Shown: piece by piece, positions 5,484 to 12,340 of the stretch | Numbering within the stretch: position 1 is the stretch's first letter | Layout of the letters: each line of letters starts with the position of its first letter | Assembly: GCA_964563465.1 (NCBI GenBank) | Contig: CAZLVZ010000014.1 | Span: 1-12,345 of the forward strand | Source of the DNA: JAYENY01 sp964563465 | Lineage (GTDB): Bacteria > Patescibacteriota > Minisyncoccia > Minisyncoccales > PEYH01 | DNA length: 12,345 nt | Direction: 5' to 3' | The notes under the pieces: generated by a model | The model's input: the letters and a program-made list of their open reading frames with translations, nothing else | Database searches by the model: none | Told to the model about the DNA's origin: nothing | Position numbers and translations under genes: made by a program

Positions 5484-6368
5484 ATGGAAACTGAAATTAA
5501 AAAAGTCATTTTACCGATTGCTGGATTGGGAACTCGTTTTTTGCCACTTTCTAAAATAATGCCAAAAGAAATTTGGCCATTGGTGGACAAGCCGATTATT
5601 CAAGCTCTGATTGAAGAAGCAAGGGCCTCTGGTATAAAGCAGGCAATTTTTGTTACAAATGACAGAAAAAATTTAATTTTAGATTATTTAAAATCATCTC
5701 CTTCGTTAAAAAGAATTCTTCAAACAAGAAAAAAAGATCAAATCCTTGAGGAGTTAGAGTCCATAGAAAAAATCAATAAAGATATGAATTTTTCTTCTGT
5801 AACGCAAGACAAACCGCTTGGAGATGGACACGCCATTTTGCAAGCAGTTTCTAAGGTGAAAAAGGAAGCGGTTGGAGTAATGTTTGGGGATGATATTGTT
5901 GATTCTGAAATTCCATGTTTGCAACAATTAATCAATATATTTAAGACATGTCAAAGACCAGTCGTAGCTCTTCATCGACTCCCAAAAGAAAAATTATCTG
6001 CCTATGGGGTACCTAAATTAGAAAAGATAGCAAATAGAGTTTTTAAGATAAAAAAAATAACTGAAAAACCAGCGATAGGAGAAGAACCTTCTGACTTAGC
6101 AATCGTGGGAAAATATATTTTGACGCCAGATGTTTTCGATTATTTGAAAACAGCTAAACCGAACAAAAATGGTGAAATTGTTTTAGCAGATACATTTGAT
6201 AGAATGTTAAGAGAAGGAAAAACAATTTACGGTTACGAATTTGAGGGAAAATGGCTGGAGTGCGGTTCAAAAGTTAATTGGTTAAAAAGTAACATATATT
6301 TTTCTTTAAAAGACCCTCGCTTTAAAGAAGAGCTGAAGAATTTCATAAAAGAAAATAACTTATTTTAA
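5484..6368 (+). CDS. galU: UTP-glucose-1-phosphate uridylyltransferase, 294 aa
   Basis: GalU makes UDP-glucose from UTP and glucose-1-phosphate, a precursor for surface glycans and glycolipids. The nucleotide-binding signature GLGTRFLP (14-21) is followed by MPKEIWPLVDKP (26-37), the family pattern with Trp where Leu or Met is usual. Further motifs are QDKPLGDGHAI (108-118), GDDIVD (135-140) for the metal and UTP site, EKP (194-196), GEIVLAD (230-236) and ECGSK (259-263). Length is normal for the family. The gene lies 6 bases after ftsZ and one base before the reductase gene, so it is in the same operon. No SD is visible (AATTAATT precedes the ATG), and translation may depend on coupling. A related sugar-1-phosphate nucleotidyltransferase specificity is possible but less likely. 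Confidence 0.9.
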   Translation: METEIKKVILPIAGLGTRFLPLSKIMPKEIWPLVDKPIIQALIEEARASGIKQAIFVTNDRKNLILDYLKSSPSLKRILQTRKKDQILEELESIEKINKDMNFSSVTQDKPLGDGHAILQAVSKVKKEAVGVMFGDDIVDSEIPCLQQLINIFKTCQRPVVALHRLPKEKLSAYGVPKLEKIANRVFKIKKITEKPAIGEEPSDLAIVGKYILTPDVFDYLKTAKPNKNGEIVLADTFDRMLREGKTIYGYEFEGKWLECGSKVNWLKSNIYFSLKDPRFKEELKNFIKENNLF

Positions 6369-6369
6369 T

Positions 6370-7302
6370 ATGACTGATATATACGATTTAATTATAATCG
6401 GTGGAGGACCAGCTGGAATAACTGCTGGTATCTATGCAGCTCGTAAAAAATTAAAAACTTTAATTGTTTCTAAAGATTTTCAAGGCCAAGTAAAGTTTGC
6501 AATTTCAATAGAAAATTATCCTGGACTTCAGGGAATTACGGGTATTGAACTTGCTCAAAAATTTGAAGAACATCTTAAACAACAAGAGATAGAAATGATA
6601 AATGGCGAAGCGGTGAAAATAAAAAAAGAAAACCAATTTTTTGAGATTATTACCAATAAAGAGAAAAGATATATATCTTTATCAATTATTATTGCTTCTG
6701 GTTGCGACCCAAGGCCGTTAGAAGTGTCTGGAGAAAAAGAGTTTATAGGCAGGGGAGTAACCTATTGCACAACTTGCGATGCCCCTCTTTTTAAGAATAA
6801 AATAGTTGCTGTTATCGGTGGAGGAAATGCAGGAGTTACGGCAGCGATTGAACTCACCAATTACGCAAACAAAGTTTATTTATTAGAATTTCAACCGAAA
6901 TTAGCTGCCGACGAGTTAGAGCAAGAGAAGGCGAGAGCTAATGAGAAAATTATTATTTTAACCTCGTCTGCTCTTAAAAAAATTGAAGGAAATAATTTTG
7001 TTGAAAAGATTATTTACGAAGATTTGAAAAGTAAAGAAAAGAAAACTCTAAAAGTAGAAGGAGTCTTTGTATCTGTTGGCACCCAACCAGCAACTTCTTT
7101 TATTAACGAGCTTGTTGATTTTAACGAAAAAGATGAAATTATTATTGATCCAAAAACCTGCCAAACAAAGATGCCTGGATTATTTGCAGCAGGAGATGTA
7201 ACTGATGTGCAATTTAATCAAATTGTCATTGCTGCGGGCGAAGGAGCTAAAGCAGCTCTTTCTGTTTATGAATATTTGAGAAAGAGTAAAGAACAAAAAT
7301 GA
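6370..7302 (+). CDS. trxB: Thioredoxin-reductase-family flavoprotein, AhpF-like, 310 aa
   Basis: This cytoplasmic FAD enzyme passes electrons from a reduced nicotinamide to a thiol protein. The FAD motif GGGPAG is at 11-16, the redox pair CTTCD (Cys133, Cys136) in the middle, the second dinucleotide motif GGGNAG at 150-155, and the C-terminal FAD motif AAGD at 273-276. After the second dinucleotide fold it has YLLEFQPKLAAD (170-181). Typical NADPH-dependent reductases have an HRRxxxRA-type motif there, while NADH-dependent AhpF has LLEFAPEMKAD. It also shares the IIIATGEGAKA-like ending with AhpF (IVIAAGEGAKA, 285-295). It lacks AhpF's N-terminal domain. NADH use is therefore inferred. Its TGA stop overlaps the enolase ATG (ATGA), and it starts one base after galU. 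Confidence 0.88.
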   Translation: MTDIYDLIIIGGGPAGITAGIYAARKKLKTLIVSKDFQGQVKFAISIENYPGLQGITGIELAQKFEEHLKQQEIEMINGEAVKIKKENQFFEIITNKEKRYISLSIIIASGCDPRPLEVSGEKEFIGRGVTYCTTCDAPLFKNKIVAVIGGGNAGVTAAIELTNYANKVYLLEFQPKLAADELEQEKARANEKIIILTSSALKKIEGNNFVEKIIYEDLKSKEKKTLKVEGVFVSVGTQPATSFINELVDFNEKDEIIIDPKTCQTKMPGLFAAGDVTDVQFNQIVIAAGEGAKAALSVYEYLRKSKEQK

Positions 7303-8516
7303 GTAAAAAAATTAAATCCATAAAAGCTAAAGAAATTTTAGATTCGCGAGGGAATCCTACGGTTGAAATTGAAGCAAGGAGTGAGAATTTTTTAGTTAAA
7401 GCAGGGGTGCCTTCTGGCGCTTCAACAGGAAAGTTGGAAGCAAAAGTAATAGATGTGGGACAGGCCGTTAAAAATGTTAACGAAATTATTGGGCCACAAT
7501 TAATTGGTAAAGACCCTTGCGAGCAGAAAAAAATTGATGATTTTTTAATTGAATTAGATAATACAGAGAATAAATCCAATTTAGGGGCTAATGCAATTAT
7601 TGGTGTTTCAATGGCCATTGCCAAACTCGGTGCCATGTCTAAGAATATCCCTCTTTGGAGATATATATCTCAGTATTTGGAGGTTGAACCTCCAAATATT
7701 CCAAACATACCATTAGCAGCATTTAACATTGTAAATGGTGGAGCTCATGCGGATAACGATTTAGATATTCAAGAATTTATGATTGTCCCACAATCTGATA
7801 GTTTTGCAGAAAATTTTCAGATTGCCAAAGATATATATCAATCCCTTGGAAATACTCTTAAAGGAAAATTTGGAGAAATAGAACTTGGAGATGAGGGCGG
7901 TTTTTCACCACCAATTTCTTCTATAAAACAAGCGTTAAATTTAATAACACAAGCAATTGAACGAATAGACACAAATACGAGAAAAACCAAAATCATTCTT
8001 GATTGCGCTGCTTCACAATTTGAAGAAAATGGCAAATATCAAATAGGGGATTCTCTTTTTTCAAAAGAAGAATTATTGAATTTTTATTCTGATCTAATTT
8101 CGAAATATCCAATAATTGCATTAGAAGATCCTTTTGGAGAAGAGGATTGGCAAGGATTCCAGTTAATATATAAAGAACTCGGAGATAAAGTTACTATTAT
8201 AGGGGATGATTTGTTGGTGACTAATCCCAAAAAAATTAAAGAAGCGGCAGAGAAAACAGCTTGCAATGGAGTAATTATAAAAGTTAATCAAATCGGAACT
8301 GTTAGCGAGGCAATAGAAGCGGTTAAATTAGCCAAGTCATTCAGCTGGAAAATTATGGTTTCTCATCGTTCTGGAGAAACGCTTGACGATTTTATTGCTG
8401 ATTTTGCTGTTGGCGTTGGTGCTGATTTTATAAAATCCGGCGCTCCTGCCACGCCTTTCCGCCTCGCAAAATATAACCGACTCTTAGAAATAGAACAAGA
8501 AATATGTATAAATTAG
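7299..8516 (+). CDS. eno: Enolase, 405 aa, with a shortened N-terminal loop region
   Basis: Enolase converts 2-phosphoglycerate to phosphoenolpyruvate in glycolysis. The active site is complete: SGAST (39-43), QEF with Glu159, GDEGG with Glu199, metal ligands Asp235 (LDCAAS), Glu276 (EDPF) and Asp303 (GDD), Lys328 (IIKVN), SHRSGET (355-361) and Lys379 (FIKSGAP). It is short for the family (usually ~420-430). After SGASTG, roughly 11 residues of the usual ELRDGDK-type loop are missing. Also, the common ARSER segment after GAP is ATPFR here, although the following LAKYN is kept. The start overlaps the reductase stop by four bases (ATGA), and the 3' end overlaps gpmA by 13 bases, so all three are co-translated. 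Confidence 0.95.
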   Translation: MSKKIKSIKAKEILDSRGNPTVEIEARSENFLVKAGVPSGASTGKLEAKVIDVGQAVKNVNEIIGPQLIGKDPCEQKKIDDFLIELDNTENKSNLGANAIIGVSMAIAKLGAMSKNIPLWRYISQYLEVEPPNIPNIPLAAFNIVNGGAHADNDLDIQEFMIVPQSDSFAENFQIAKDIYQSLGNTLKGKFGEIELGDEGGFSPPISSIKQALNLITQAIERIDTNTRKTKIILDCAASQFEENGKYQIGDSLFSKEELLNFYSDLISKYPIIALEDPFGEEDWQGFQLIYKELGDKVTIIGDDLLVTNPKKIKEAAEKTACNGVIIKVNQIGTVSEAIEAVKLAKSFSWKIMVSHRSGETLDDFIADFAVGVGADFIKSGAPATPFRLAKYNRLLEIEQEICIN

Positions 8517-9250
8517 TTTTACTCCGTCACGGAGAAAGCATCTGGAATAAAGAGAATCGGTTCACCGGGTGGACAGATGTTGGATTGACTAAAAAGGGCG
8601 AACAAGAGGCAATTGAGGCAGGCAAACTTCTTAAAAAAGAGGGATATATTTTTGATATTGCCCTTACTTCGGTTTTAAAAAAGGCAACAAAGACATTAGA
8701 TATTGTTTTAGAAGAGATGGGTTTAACAGATATTCTTATTGAAAAATCATGGCGACTGAACGAAAGACATTACGGCGCATTGCAGGGATTGAATAAATCA
8801 GAAACAGCTAAAAAATATGGAGAAGAACAGGTCTATTTATGGAGAAGGAGTTATGATGTTCGGCCACCGGAACTAACAAAAGACGATGAAAGGTATCCCG
8901 GAAAAGATCCTCTTTATCAAGATTTAAAAAAAGAAGAAATTCCTCTTGGGGAATCTTTGAAAGACACGGAAACAAGAGTATTGCATTGTTGGCAAGAAAA
9001 AATAGCCCCAGCAATAAAGTCGGGGGAAAAAGTTTTAATTTCAGCACATGGAAATAGCTTGAGGGCATTAGTAAAATATCTTGACAATATTCCTTCAAAC
9101 AAAATCGCCGAATTAAATATTCCTACTGGGATACCTCTAATTTACGAACTTGACGAAAATTTGAAACCAATTAAACATTATTATTTAGGCGATACAGAAA
9201 AGATAAAAAAAGTCACAGAAAAAGTTGCAAACCAAGCAAAAATTTCCTAA
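8504..9250 (+). CDS. gpmA: 2,3-bisphosphoglycerate-dependent phosphoglycerate mutase, 248 aa
   Basis: This enzyme interconverts 3- and 2-phosphoglycerate, the step just before enolase. It is the histidine-phosphatase-type (dPGM), not the metal-dependent type. RHGES (8-12) holds the phospho-acceptor His9. The remaining motifs are NRFTGWTD (18-25), LNERHYGALQG (85-95) with acid residue Glu87, YDVRPP (117-122) and SAHGNSLRAL (180-189) with His182. Length matches the family (~230-250). The ATG lies 13 bases inside the end of eno, in a different frame, so enolase and mutase should be made together. A weak AAGAA purine run is the only SD candidate. A 67-base gap without a clear terminator follows before the toxin gene. 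Confidence 0.94.
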   Translation: MYKLVLLRHGESIWNKENRFTGWTDVGLTKKGEQEAIEAGKLLKKEGYIFDIALTSVLKKATKTLDIVLEEMGLTDILIEKSWRLNERHYGALQGLNKSETAKKYGEEQVYLWRRSYDVRPPELTKDDERYPGKDPLYQDLKKEEIPLGESLKDTETRVLHCWQEKIAPAIKSGEKVLISAHGNSLRALVKYLDNIPSNKIAELNIPTGIPLIYELDENLKPIKHYYLGDTEKIKKVTEKVANQAKIS

Positions 9251-9317
9251 AATTAAAAATTATGTTAATGTGAAATATCTTCTGCTTCAAGTTTATTGAT
9301 TAAATTATTTATTTTCT

Positions 9318-9632
9318 ATGAAAATTCAGTTTTTTGATAATTCTATAGAACAATTTATTCTATCTCTAGAAAAGTCGACCATTGCAAGAACGCTTAGAAT
9401 GATTGATTTGTTAGAGGAATTCGGCTATAAGTTAGGTATGCCTCACGGCAAGAAGGTTGACAAAAATCTATTTGAATTACGGATTAGCAGTACTCAAGAA
9501 ATTAGAATTTTTTATACATTTCATAAAAATATAGTTGTGCTTTTACACGGTTTTGTTAAAAAATCTCAAAAGATTCCTAAAAGAGAATTGCTTACAGCGT
9601 TACGAAGATTAAAGGTCTTGACCAAGTTATAA
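9318..9632 (+). CDS. higB: RelE/HigB-type toxin (phage Gp49-like family), 104 aa
   Basis: This is a predicted type II toxin, a ribosome-dependent or free mRNA interferase. Residues 39-90 follow the Gp49-like HigB pattern: LGMPHGKKV (39-47), LFELR (51-55), EIRIFYTF (61-68) and LLHGFVKKSQKIPKRE (75-90). The C-terminal basic residues Arg63, Lys81, Lys82, Lys85 and Lys88 are the usual RNA-contact and catalytic set. Family length is ~100-110. The toxin comes before the antitoxin, the order typical of higBA. No SD is seen before the ATG (TTATTTTCT), which would keep toxin levels low. The antitoxin starts 23 bases after the stop. I saw no convincing promoter in the 67-base upstream gap. Confidence 0.85.
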   Translation: MKIQFFDNSIEQFILSLEKSTIARTLRMIDLLEEFGYKLGMPHGKKVDKNLFELRISSTQEIRIFYTFHKNIVVLLHGFVKKSQKIPKRELLTALRRLKVLTKL

Positions 9633-9647
9633 CGCATAAGTTATAAT
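9618..9647 (+). promoter_or_regulatory. Internal promoter for the antitoxin gene
   Basis: TTGACC (9618-9623, 5 of 6) lies in the last codons of the toxin gene. TATAAT (9642-9647, perfect) follows after an 18-base spacer. Transcription would begin at about 9653-9655, next to the ATG at 9656, giving a leaderless or near-leaderless antitoxin mRNA. A separate antitoxin promoter would secure antidote excess. Confidence 0.65.
9626..9647. promoter_or_regulatory. Candidate antitoxin operator: two copies of a TTATAA palindrome
   Basis: GTTATAAC (9626-9633) is a perfect palindrome and GTTATAAT (9640-9647) a one-mismatch copy, 14 bases apart. The shared context AAGTTATAA makes it a direct repeat as well. 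The second copy covers the -10 box of the internal promoter, so a bound HTH antitoxin would block RNA polymerase. AT-rich palindromes occur by chance, so this is a candidate only. Confidence 0.45.
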
Positions 9648-9655
9648 AAAATTGT

Positions 9656-9928
9656 ATGAAAAATTATACTCAACTTAAAAACAAATTACTTCAAGATAAA
9701 AAAATAAAAAATGCCTATGATGAATCAGGGTCAGAGTTTGATTTTATTCGTATGCTTATTAGAAAAAGAATTGAAAAAGGATTAAGCCAAGAAGAGCTTG
9801 CTGAGAAAGTCGGGACAAGACAATCTGCCATTTCTCGCTTGGAGTCAGGTAGGTATAATCCAAGTTTTAAAATTCTTAGAAAAGTTGCACAAGCGCTGGA
9901 TTCGGAAATAAAAATTTCTATTTATTAA
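9656..9928 (+). CDS. higA: XRE-family HTH antitoxin, HigA-type, 90 aa
   Basis: This is the predicted antidote and DNA-binding autorepressor of the toxin. The Cro/C1-type helix-turn-helix lies at about 34-85. LSQEELAEKVG (43-53) is helix 2, and TRQSAISRLESGRYNPS (54-70) contains the recognition helix and the usual ExGxxxPS turn. LRKVAQALDSEI (74-85) closes the fold. The N-terminal 33 residues are charged and may contact the toxin or bind it as a flexible arm. No SD is seen, and a promoter ending next to the ATG suggests leaderless translation. It follows the toxin by 23 bases. An HTH protein alone could be any regulator, but the toxin neighbour makes the antitoxin role likely. Confidence 0.86.
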   Translation: MKNYTQLKNKLLQDKKIKNAYDESGSEFDFIRMLIRKRIEKGLSQEELAEKVGTRQSAISRLESGRYNPSFKILRKVAQALDSEIKISIY

Positions 9929-9959
9929 ATTAAAATTAATTAAAAATTAACTTAAAAAA

Positions 9960-10940
9960 ATGGATAAAAACTTATTACCTTTTGTTATAGGGGGAGTCGC
10001 GTTAGCTCTTTTAGCCGTAGTTGTTTATCAAAATTATGTTCCTTCGGAAACTGGAATAGGTCAAATTATTTCCAAAGATGAAATTGGCACACAAGTAATT
10101 GATTTCATTAAAAACAATTTAGCAGCATCTGAAACAGAATTTACATTGGGCGAAACAGAGGAAAAAAATGGACTTTACGAAATAAAATTTGAAGTAATGG
10201 GGCAAGAAGAAACAGCTTACGCAACTAAAAATGGTAAATATCTTTTCTTCCAGCCCGTTGACATGCTTCCATCAGAACCTCAAACATTTACTAAAACAGA
10301 AAAGCCAAAAGTTGATCTTTTCGTAATGGCTTTTTGTCCCTACGGCAATCAATCAGAGGAAATGTTAATACCTGTAGCAGAATCTTTAGGGGATAAGGCA
10401 GACATAGAATTACACTATATAATTTACAATAATTATGCGACTGGTTATCCTGATTATTGTTTAGATACAGAAAAAACATTTTGTTCAATGCATGGCATTC
10501 AAGAAGTTAATCAAGGAATTAGAGAATTGTGCGTTCAAAAATATCAAAAAGACAAGCTTTGGGATTTTGTAAAAATAATCAACGAACAATCTACTTCTGA
10601 AGATGTTGATACTAAGTGGGAAAATATTGCACAAAGTCTTGGTGTTGATGTCGAAAAAATTAAAACTTGTCAGCAAGAAGAGGGTTCCGCTTTATTAACT
10701 CAAGAATTAAGTCTTACTAATGCCGAATATTCTGTTCAAGATGCTTCTCAGCACAATGGTCAAGAAACTGAAAAAGTTTCTGGTTCCCCAACGCTTGTTA
10801 TAAATGGAATGATTTCTGACGGGACAAGAAGCATTGCAGGATATCAAGAATCAATTTGCTCCGCTTTTGAAACCCTACCAACCGAATGCGAACAAGTTTT
10901 AGAAGAAAATAGTTCTGCGGCATCTGGAAGTTGTGAATAA
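9960..10940 (+). CDS. Membrane-anchored DsbA-like thiol protein, 326 aa
   Basis: This is a predicted extracytoplasmic thioredoxin-fold protein for disulfide formation or reduction in exported proteins. One N-terminal membrane anchor (6-24) is followed by a small alpha/beta domain (~35-105, with NGLYEIKF and a KNGKYLFF strand). The thioredoxin-like domain (~117-305) has FCPYGNQ (125-131) with one active-site cysteine, Cys126. Helical insert cysteines are at 167, 175, 191 and 237. The cis-proline loop is GSPTLVING (275-283). CPYG, not CxxC, is usual in this branch as far as I recall, so it is not a loss. A cysteine-rich tail has Cys300, 310 and 325. No SD is visible. A glutaredoxin-like gene follows 24 bases later and is probably co-transcribed. 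Confidence 0.82.
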   Translation: MDKNLLPFVIGGVALALLAVVVYQNYVPSETGIGQIISKDEIGTQVIDFIKNNLAASETEFTLGETEEKNGLYEIKFEVMGQEETAYATKNGKYLFFQPVDMLPSEPQTFTKTEKPKVDLFVMAFCPYGNQSEEMLIPVAESLGDKADIELHYIIYNNYATGYPDYCLDTEKTFCSMHGIQEVNQGIRELCVQKYQKDKLWDFVKIINEQSTSEDVDTKWENIAQSLGVDVEKIKTCQQEEGSALLTQELSLTNAEYSVQDASQHNGQETEKVSGSPTLVINGMISDGTRSIAGYQESICSAFETLPTECEQVLEENSSAASGSCE

Positions 10941-10964
10941 TTATCAATTTATTATTAGATAAGA

Positions 10965-11210
10965 ATGAGTATGCCAAAAACAAAAATTTATAGCACGCCA
11001 AGCTGTCCATACTGCGAATTATTAAAACAATTTCTGAAAGAGAAAGGGGTAGATTTTCAAACAATAGATGTTTCCCAAGACGAAAAAACTCAAAATTATC
11101 TTATGGAAAAAACTGGAAAAATTACTGTGCCAGTTGTAGAAATTGACGGTCAAATTGTGGTTGGCTTTGATAAGGCAAAAATTATGGAATTACTTAATCT
11201 TAAAGATTAG
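10965..11210 (+). CDS. Glutaredoxin/NrdH-like thiol carrier, 81 aa
   Basis: This is a small cytoplasmic redox protein. The thioredoxin fold is complete: strand KIYS, active site CPYC (Cys14, Cys17), second strand FQTIDV (31-36), cis-proline TVPV (54-57), and VVGF (65-68) with the last helix. The CPYC motif is that of dithiol glutaredoxins. The length and the lack of a clear glutathione-binding set suggest an NrdH-like carrier fed by thioredoxin reductase, and the flavoprotein at 6370 is the obvious candidate. Two starts are possible: ATG 10965 or ATG 10971 (residue 3), and neither has a clear SD. It follows the DsbA-like gene by 24 bases. Confidence 0.85.
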   Translation: MSMPKTKIYSTPSCPYCELLKQFLKEKGVDFQTIDVSQDEKTQNYLMEKTGKITVPVVEIDGQIVVGFDKAKIMELLNLKD

Positions 11211-11234
11211 TTTCAATCGTTTGTTTTGGTGACA

Positions 11235-11240
11235 TATAAT
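11235..11240 (+). promoter_or_regulatory. -10 box of the GAPDH promoter
   Basis: A perfect TATAAT lies 15 bases before the ATG at 11256. At 17 bases upstream the -35 region reads only TTCAAT (11212-11217, 3 of 6), so this is a weak or extended-type promoter. Transcription would start at about 11246-11248, leaving a leader of around 9 bases with no SD. Confidence 0.45.
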
Positions 11241-11255
11241 TAATTTAATTTAATT

Positions 11256-12227
11256 ATGACTAAAATAGCTATCAATGGATTCGGTCGCATCGGGCGACTA
11301 TGCTTAAGACATATTTTAGAAAATCATCCAGAGCTTGAGGTGGTAGCTATTAATGATTTATCGCCGGCTGAAATCTTGATTCATCTTTTTAAGTATGATT
11401 CTTCTTATGGGATTTATAACAAAGAGATTAAATCTAAGTTTTTTTGTGAGAGAGAGCCAGAAAAACTTCCATGGAAGGAATTAGAAGTAGATGTTGTGCT
11501 GGAGTGTACTGGTGCGTTTAGAGATAGAGAGGGTGCAAGTAAGCATCTTAAAGCTGGAGCGAAAAAAGTGATTATATCTGCGCCAGCTAAAGATGACGAT
11601 ATTCCAAGTTTTGTAATTGGAGTAAACGAAAATGTTTTTGATTCTACAAAAGACGATATTATAGATATGGGTTCTTGCACTACAAATTGTTTGGCACCCA
11701 TTACTAAGGTTCTGAATGATAATCTTGGGATTGTAAGCGGTTACATGACTACAATCCATAGCTATACGAATGATCAAAAAATTCTTGATATGGTTCACAA
11801 AGATTTTCGTAGAGCAAGAACAGCTGGAGCTAATATTATTCCAACTACCACAGGAGCAACTAAGGCAATCGGAAAAGTTATTCCTCAATTAAAAGGGAAA
11901 TTAGAAGGAATGGCCATGCGAGTTCCGACTCAAGTAGTTTCTTTAATTGACTTGGTTTGTTTATTGGAAAAATCTACTACTGCTAAAGAAGTAAATTCTT
12001 TATTTAAAAAAGCATCTGAACAAGATAATTTTAAGGGAATTCTAAGTATTGAAGAAGCTCCGTTAGTTTCAATGGATTACAAGGGGAATACTTTTTCAGC
12101 AACAGTTGACGCTGAATCAACTAAAGTAAACGATAAGCTAGTTAAAATCATTGCTTGGTATGACAATGAATACGCTTATGCTGGTAGGTTAGGCGATTTT
12201 GCCAAATTTGTAGGGGAAAAATTATAA
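11256..12227 (+). CDS. gap: Glyceraldehyde-3-phosphate dehydrogenase, 323 aa
   Basis: GAPDH oxidises glyceraldehyde-3-phosphate to 1,3-bisphosphoglycerate with NAD. The Rossmann motif GFGRIGR is at 8-14. Asn33-Asp34 (AINDL) marks NAD rather than NADP preference. The catalytic motif SCTTNC (140-145) holds Cys141, and TTIHSYT has the base His168. The S-loop region runs from HKDFRRARTA to TTTGATKAI (181-205), and RVPT (222-225) carries the phosphate-site arginine. WYDNEYAY (C-terminal, ~297-304) is present. It is shorter than the usual ~330-340: about 12 residues are missing between YDSSYG (47-52) and LPW (71-73), where a beta-hairpin normally sits. It stands alone, with its own -10 box and a terminator 27 bases after the stop. 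Confidence 0.95.
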   Translation: MTKIAINGFGRIGRLCLRHILENHPELEVVAINDLSPAEILIHLFKYDSSYGIYNKEIKSKFFCEREPEKLPWKELEVDVVLECTGAFRDREGASKHLKAGAKKVIISAPAKDDDIPSFVIGVNENVFDSTKDDIIDMGSCTTNCLAPITKVLNDNLGIVSGYMTTIHSYTNDQKILDMVHKDFRRARTAGANIIPTTTGATKAIGKVIPQLKGKLEGMAMRVPTQVVSLIDLVCLLEKSTTAKEVNSLFKKASEQDNFKGILSIEEAPLVSMDYKGNTFSATVDAESTKVNDKLVKIIAWYDNEYAYAGRLGDFAKFVGEKL

Positions 12228-12253
12228 AAAACTATATATTGCTTAACTTTTTT

Positions 12254-12275
12254 AAAGCCGCTCATGCGGCTTTTT
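12254..12275 (+). terminator. Rho-independent terminator of the GAPDH gene
   Basis: AAAGCCGC (12254-12261) pairs perfectly with GCGGCTTT (12266-12273) around the loop TCAT. The T run is short beyond the stem (12271-12275, two Ts past the pairing). A run of six Ts also lies just upstream of the stem. Confidence 0.85.
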
Positions 12276-12309
12276 AAGTTGAAAAATTTGACTTGCTTAT
12301 TTTCAAAGG

Positions 12310-12340
12310 AAAAAAATGGCGGAGTCGATGATGGCTCCGC
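12310..12340 (-). terminator. Probable terminator of a convergent gene beyond the right edge
   Basis: Read on the minus strand, GCGGAG (12340-12335), a 10-base loop and CTCCGC (12324-12319) form a 6-bp GC-rich stem. Two bases and seven Ts (12316-12310) follow. This is the classical layout, and it faces the GAPDH terminator. Alternative on the + strand: AAAGGA (12305-12310) as SD and ATG at 12316 opening a gene that runs off the edge, with 10 codons visible. The hairpin plus T run favours the terminator. Confidence 0.5.

Noticed and set aside
5225..5590. Minus-strand frame opposite the FtsZ linker
   Set aside because: Its Phe/Ser-rich product is the mirror of the Lys/Glu-rich coiled coil; there is no start signal and it crosses two real genes.
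7300..7302. Recoding of TGA as glycine or tryptophan, as in some CPR lineages
   Set aside because: No in-frame TGA occurs inside any gene, and the only terminal TGA ends a full-length reductase at an ATGA overlap, so it works as a stop.
10335..10346. CPYG in the DsbA-like protein as loss of the second active-site cysteine
   Set aside because: As I recall, CPYG is the normal form in this branch, and several other conserved-looking cysteines remain, so it is not evidence of inactivation.
11414..11888. Two minus-strand frames inside GAPDH
   Set aside because: Both lie fully opposite a clearly conserved gene, have no family likeness and overlap each other in different frames.
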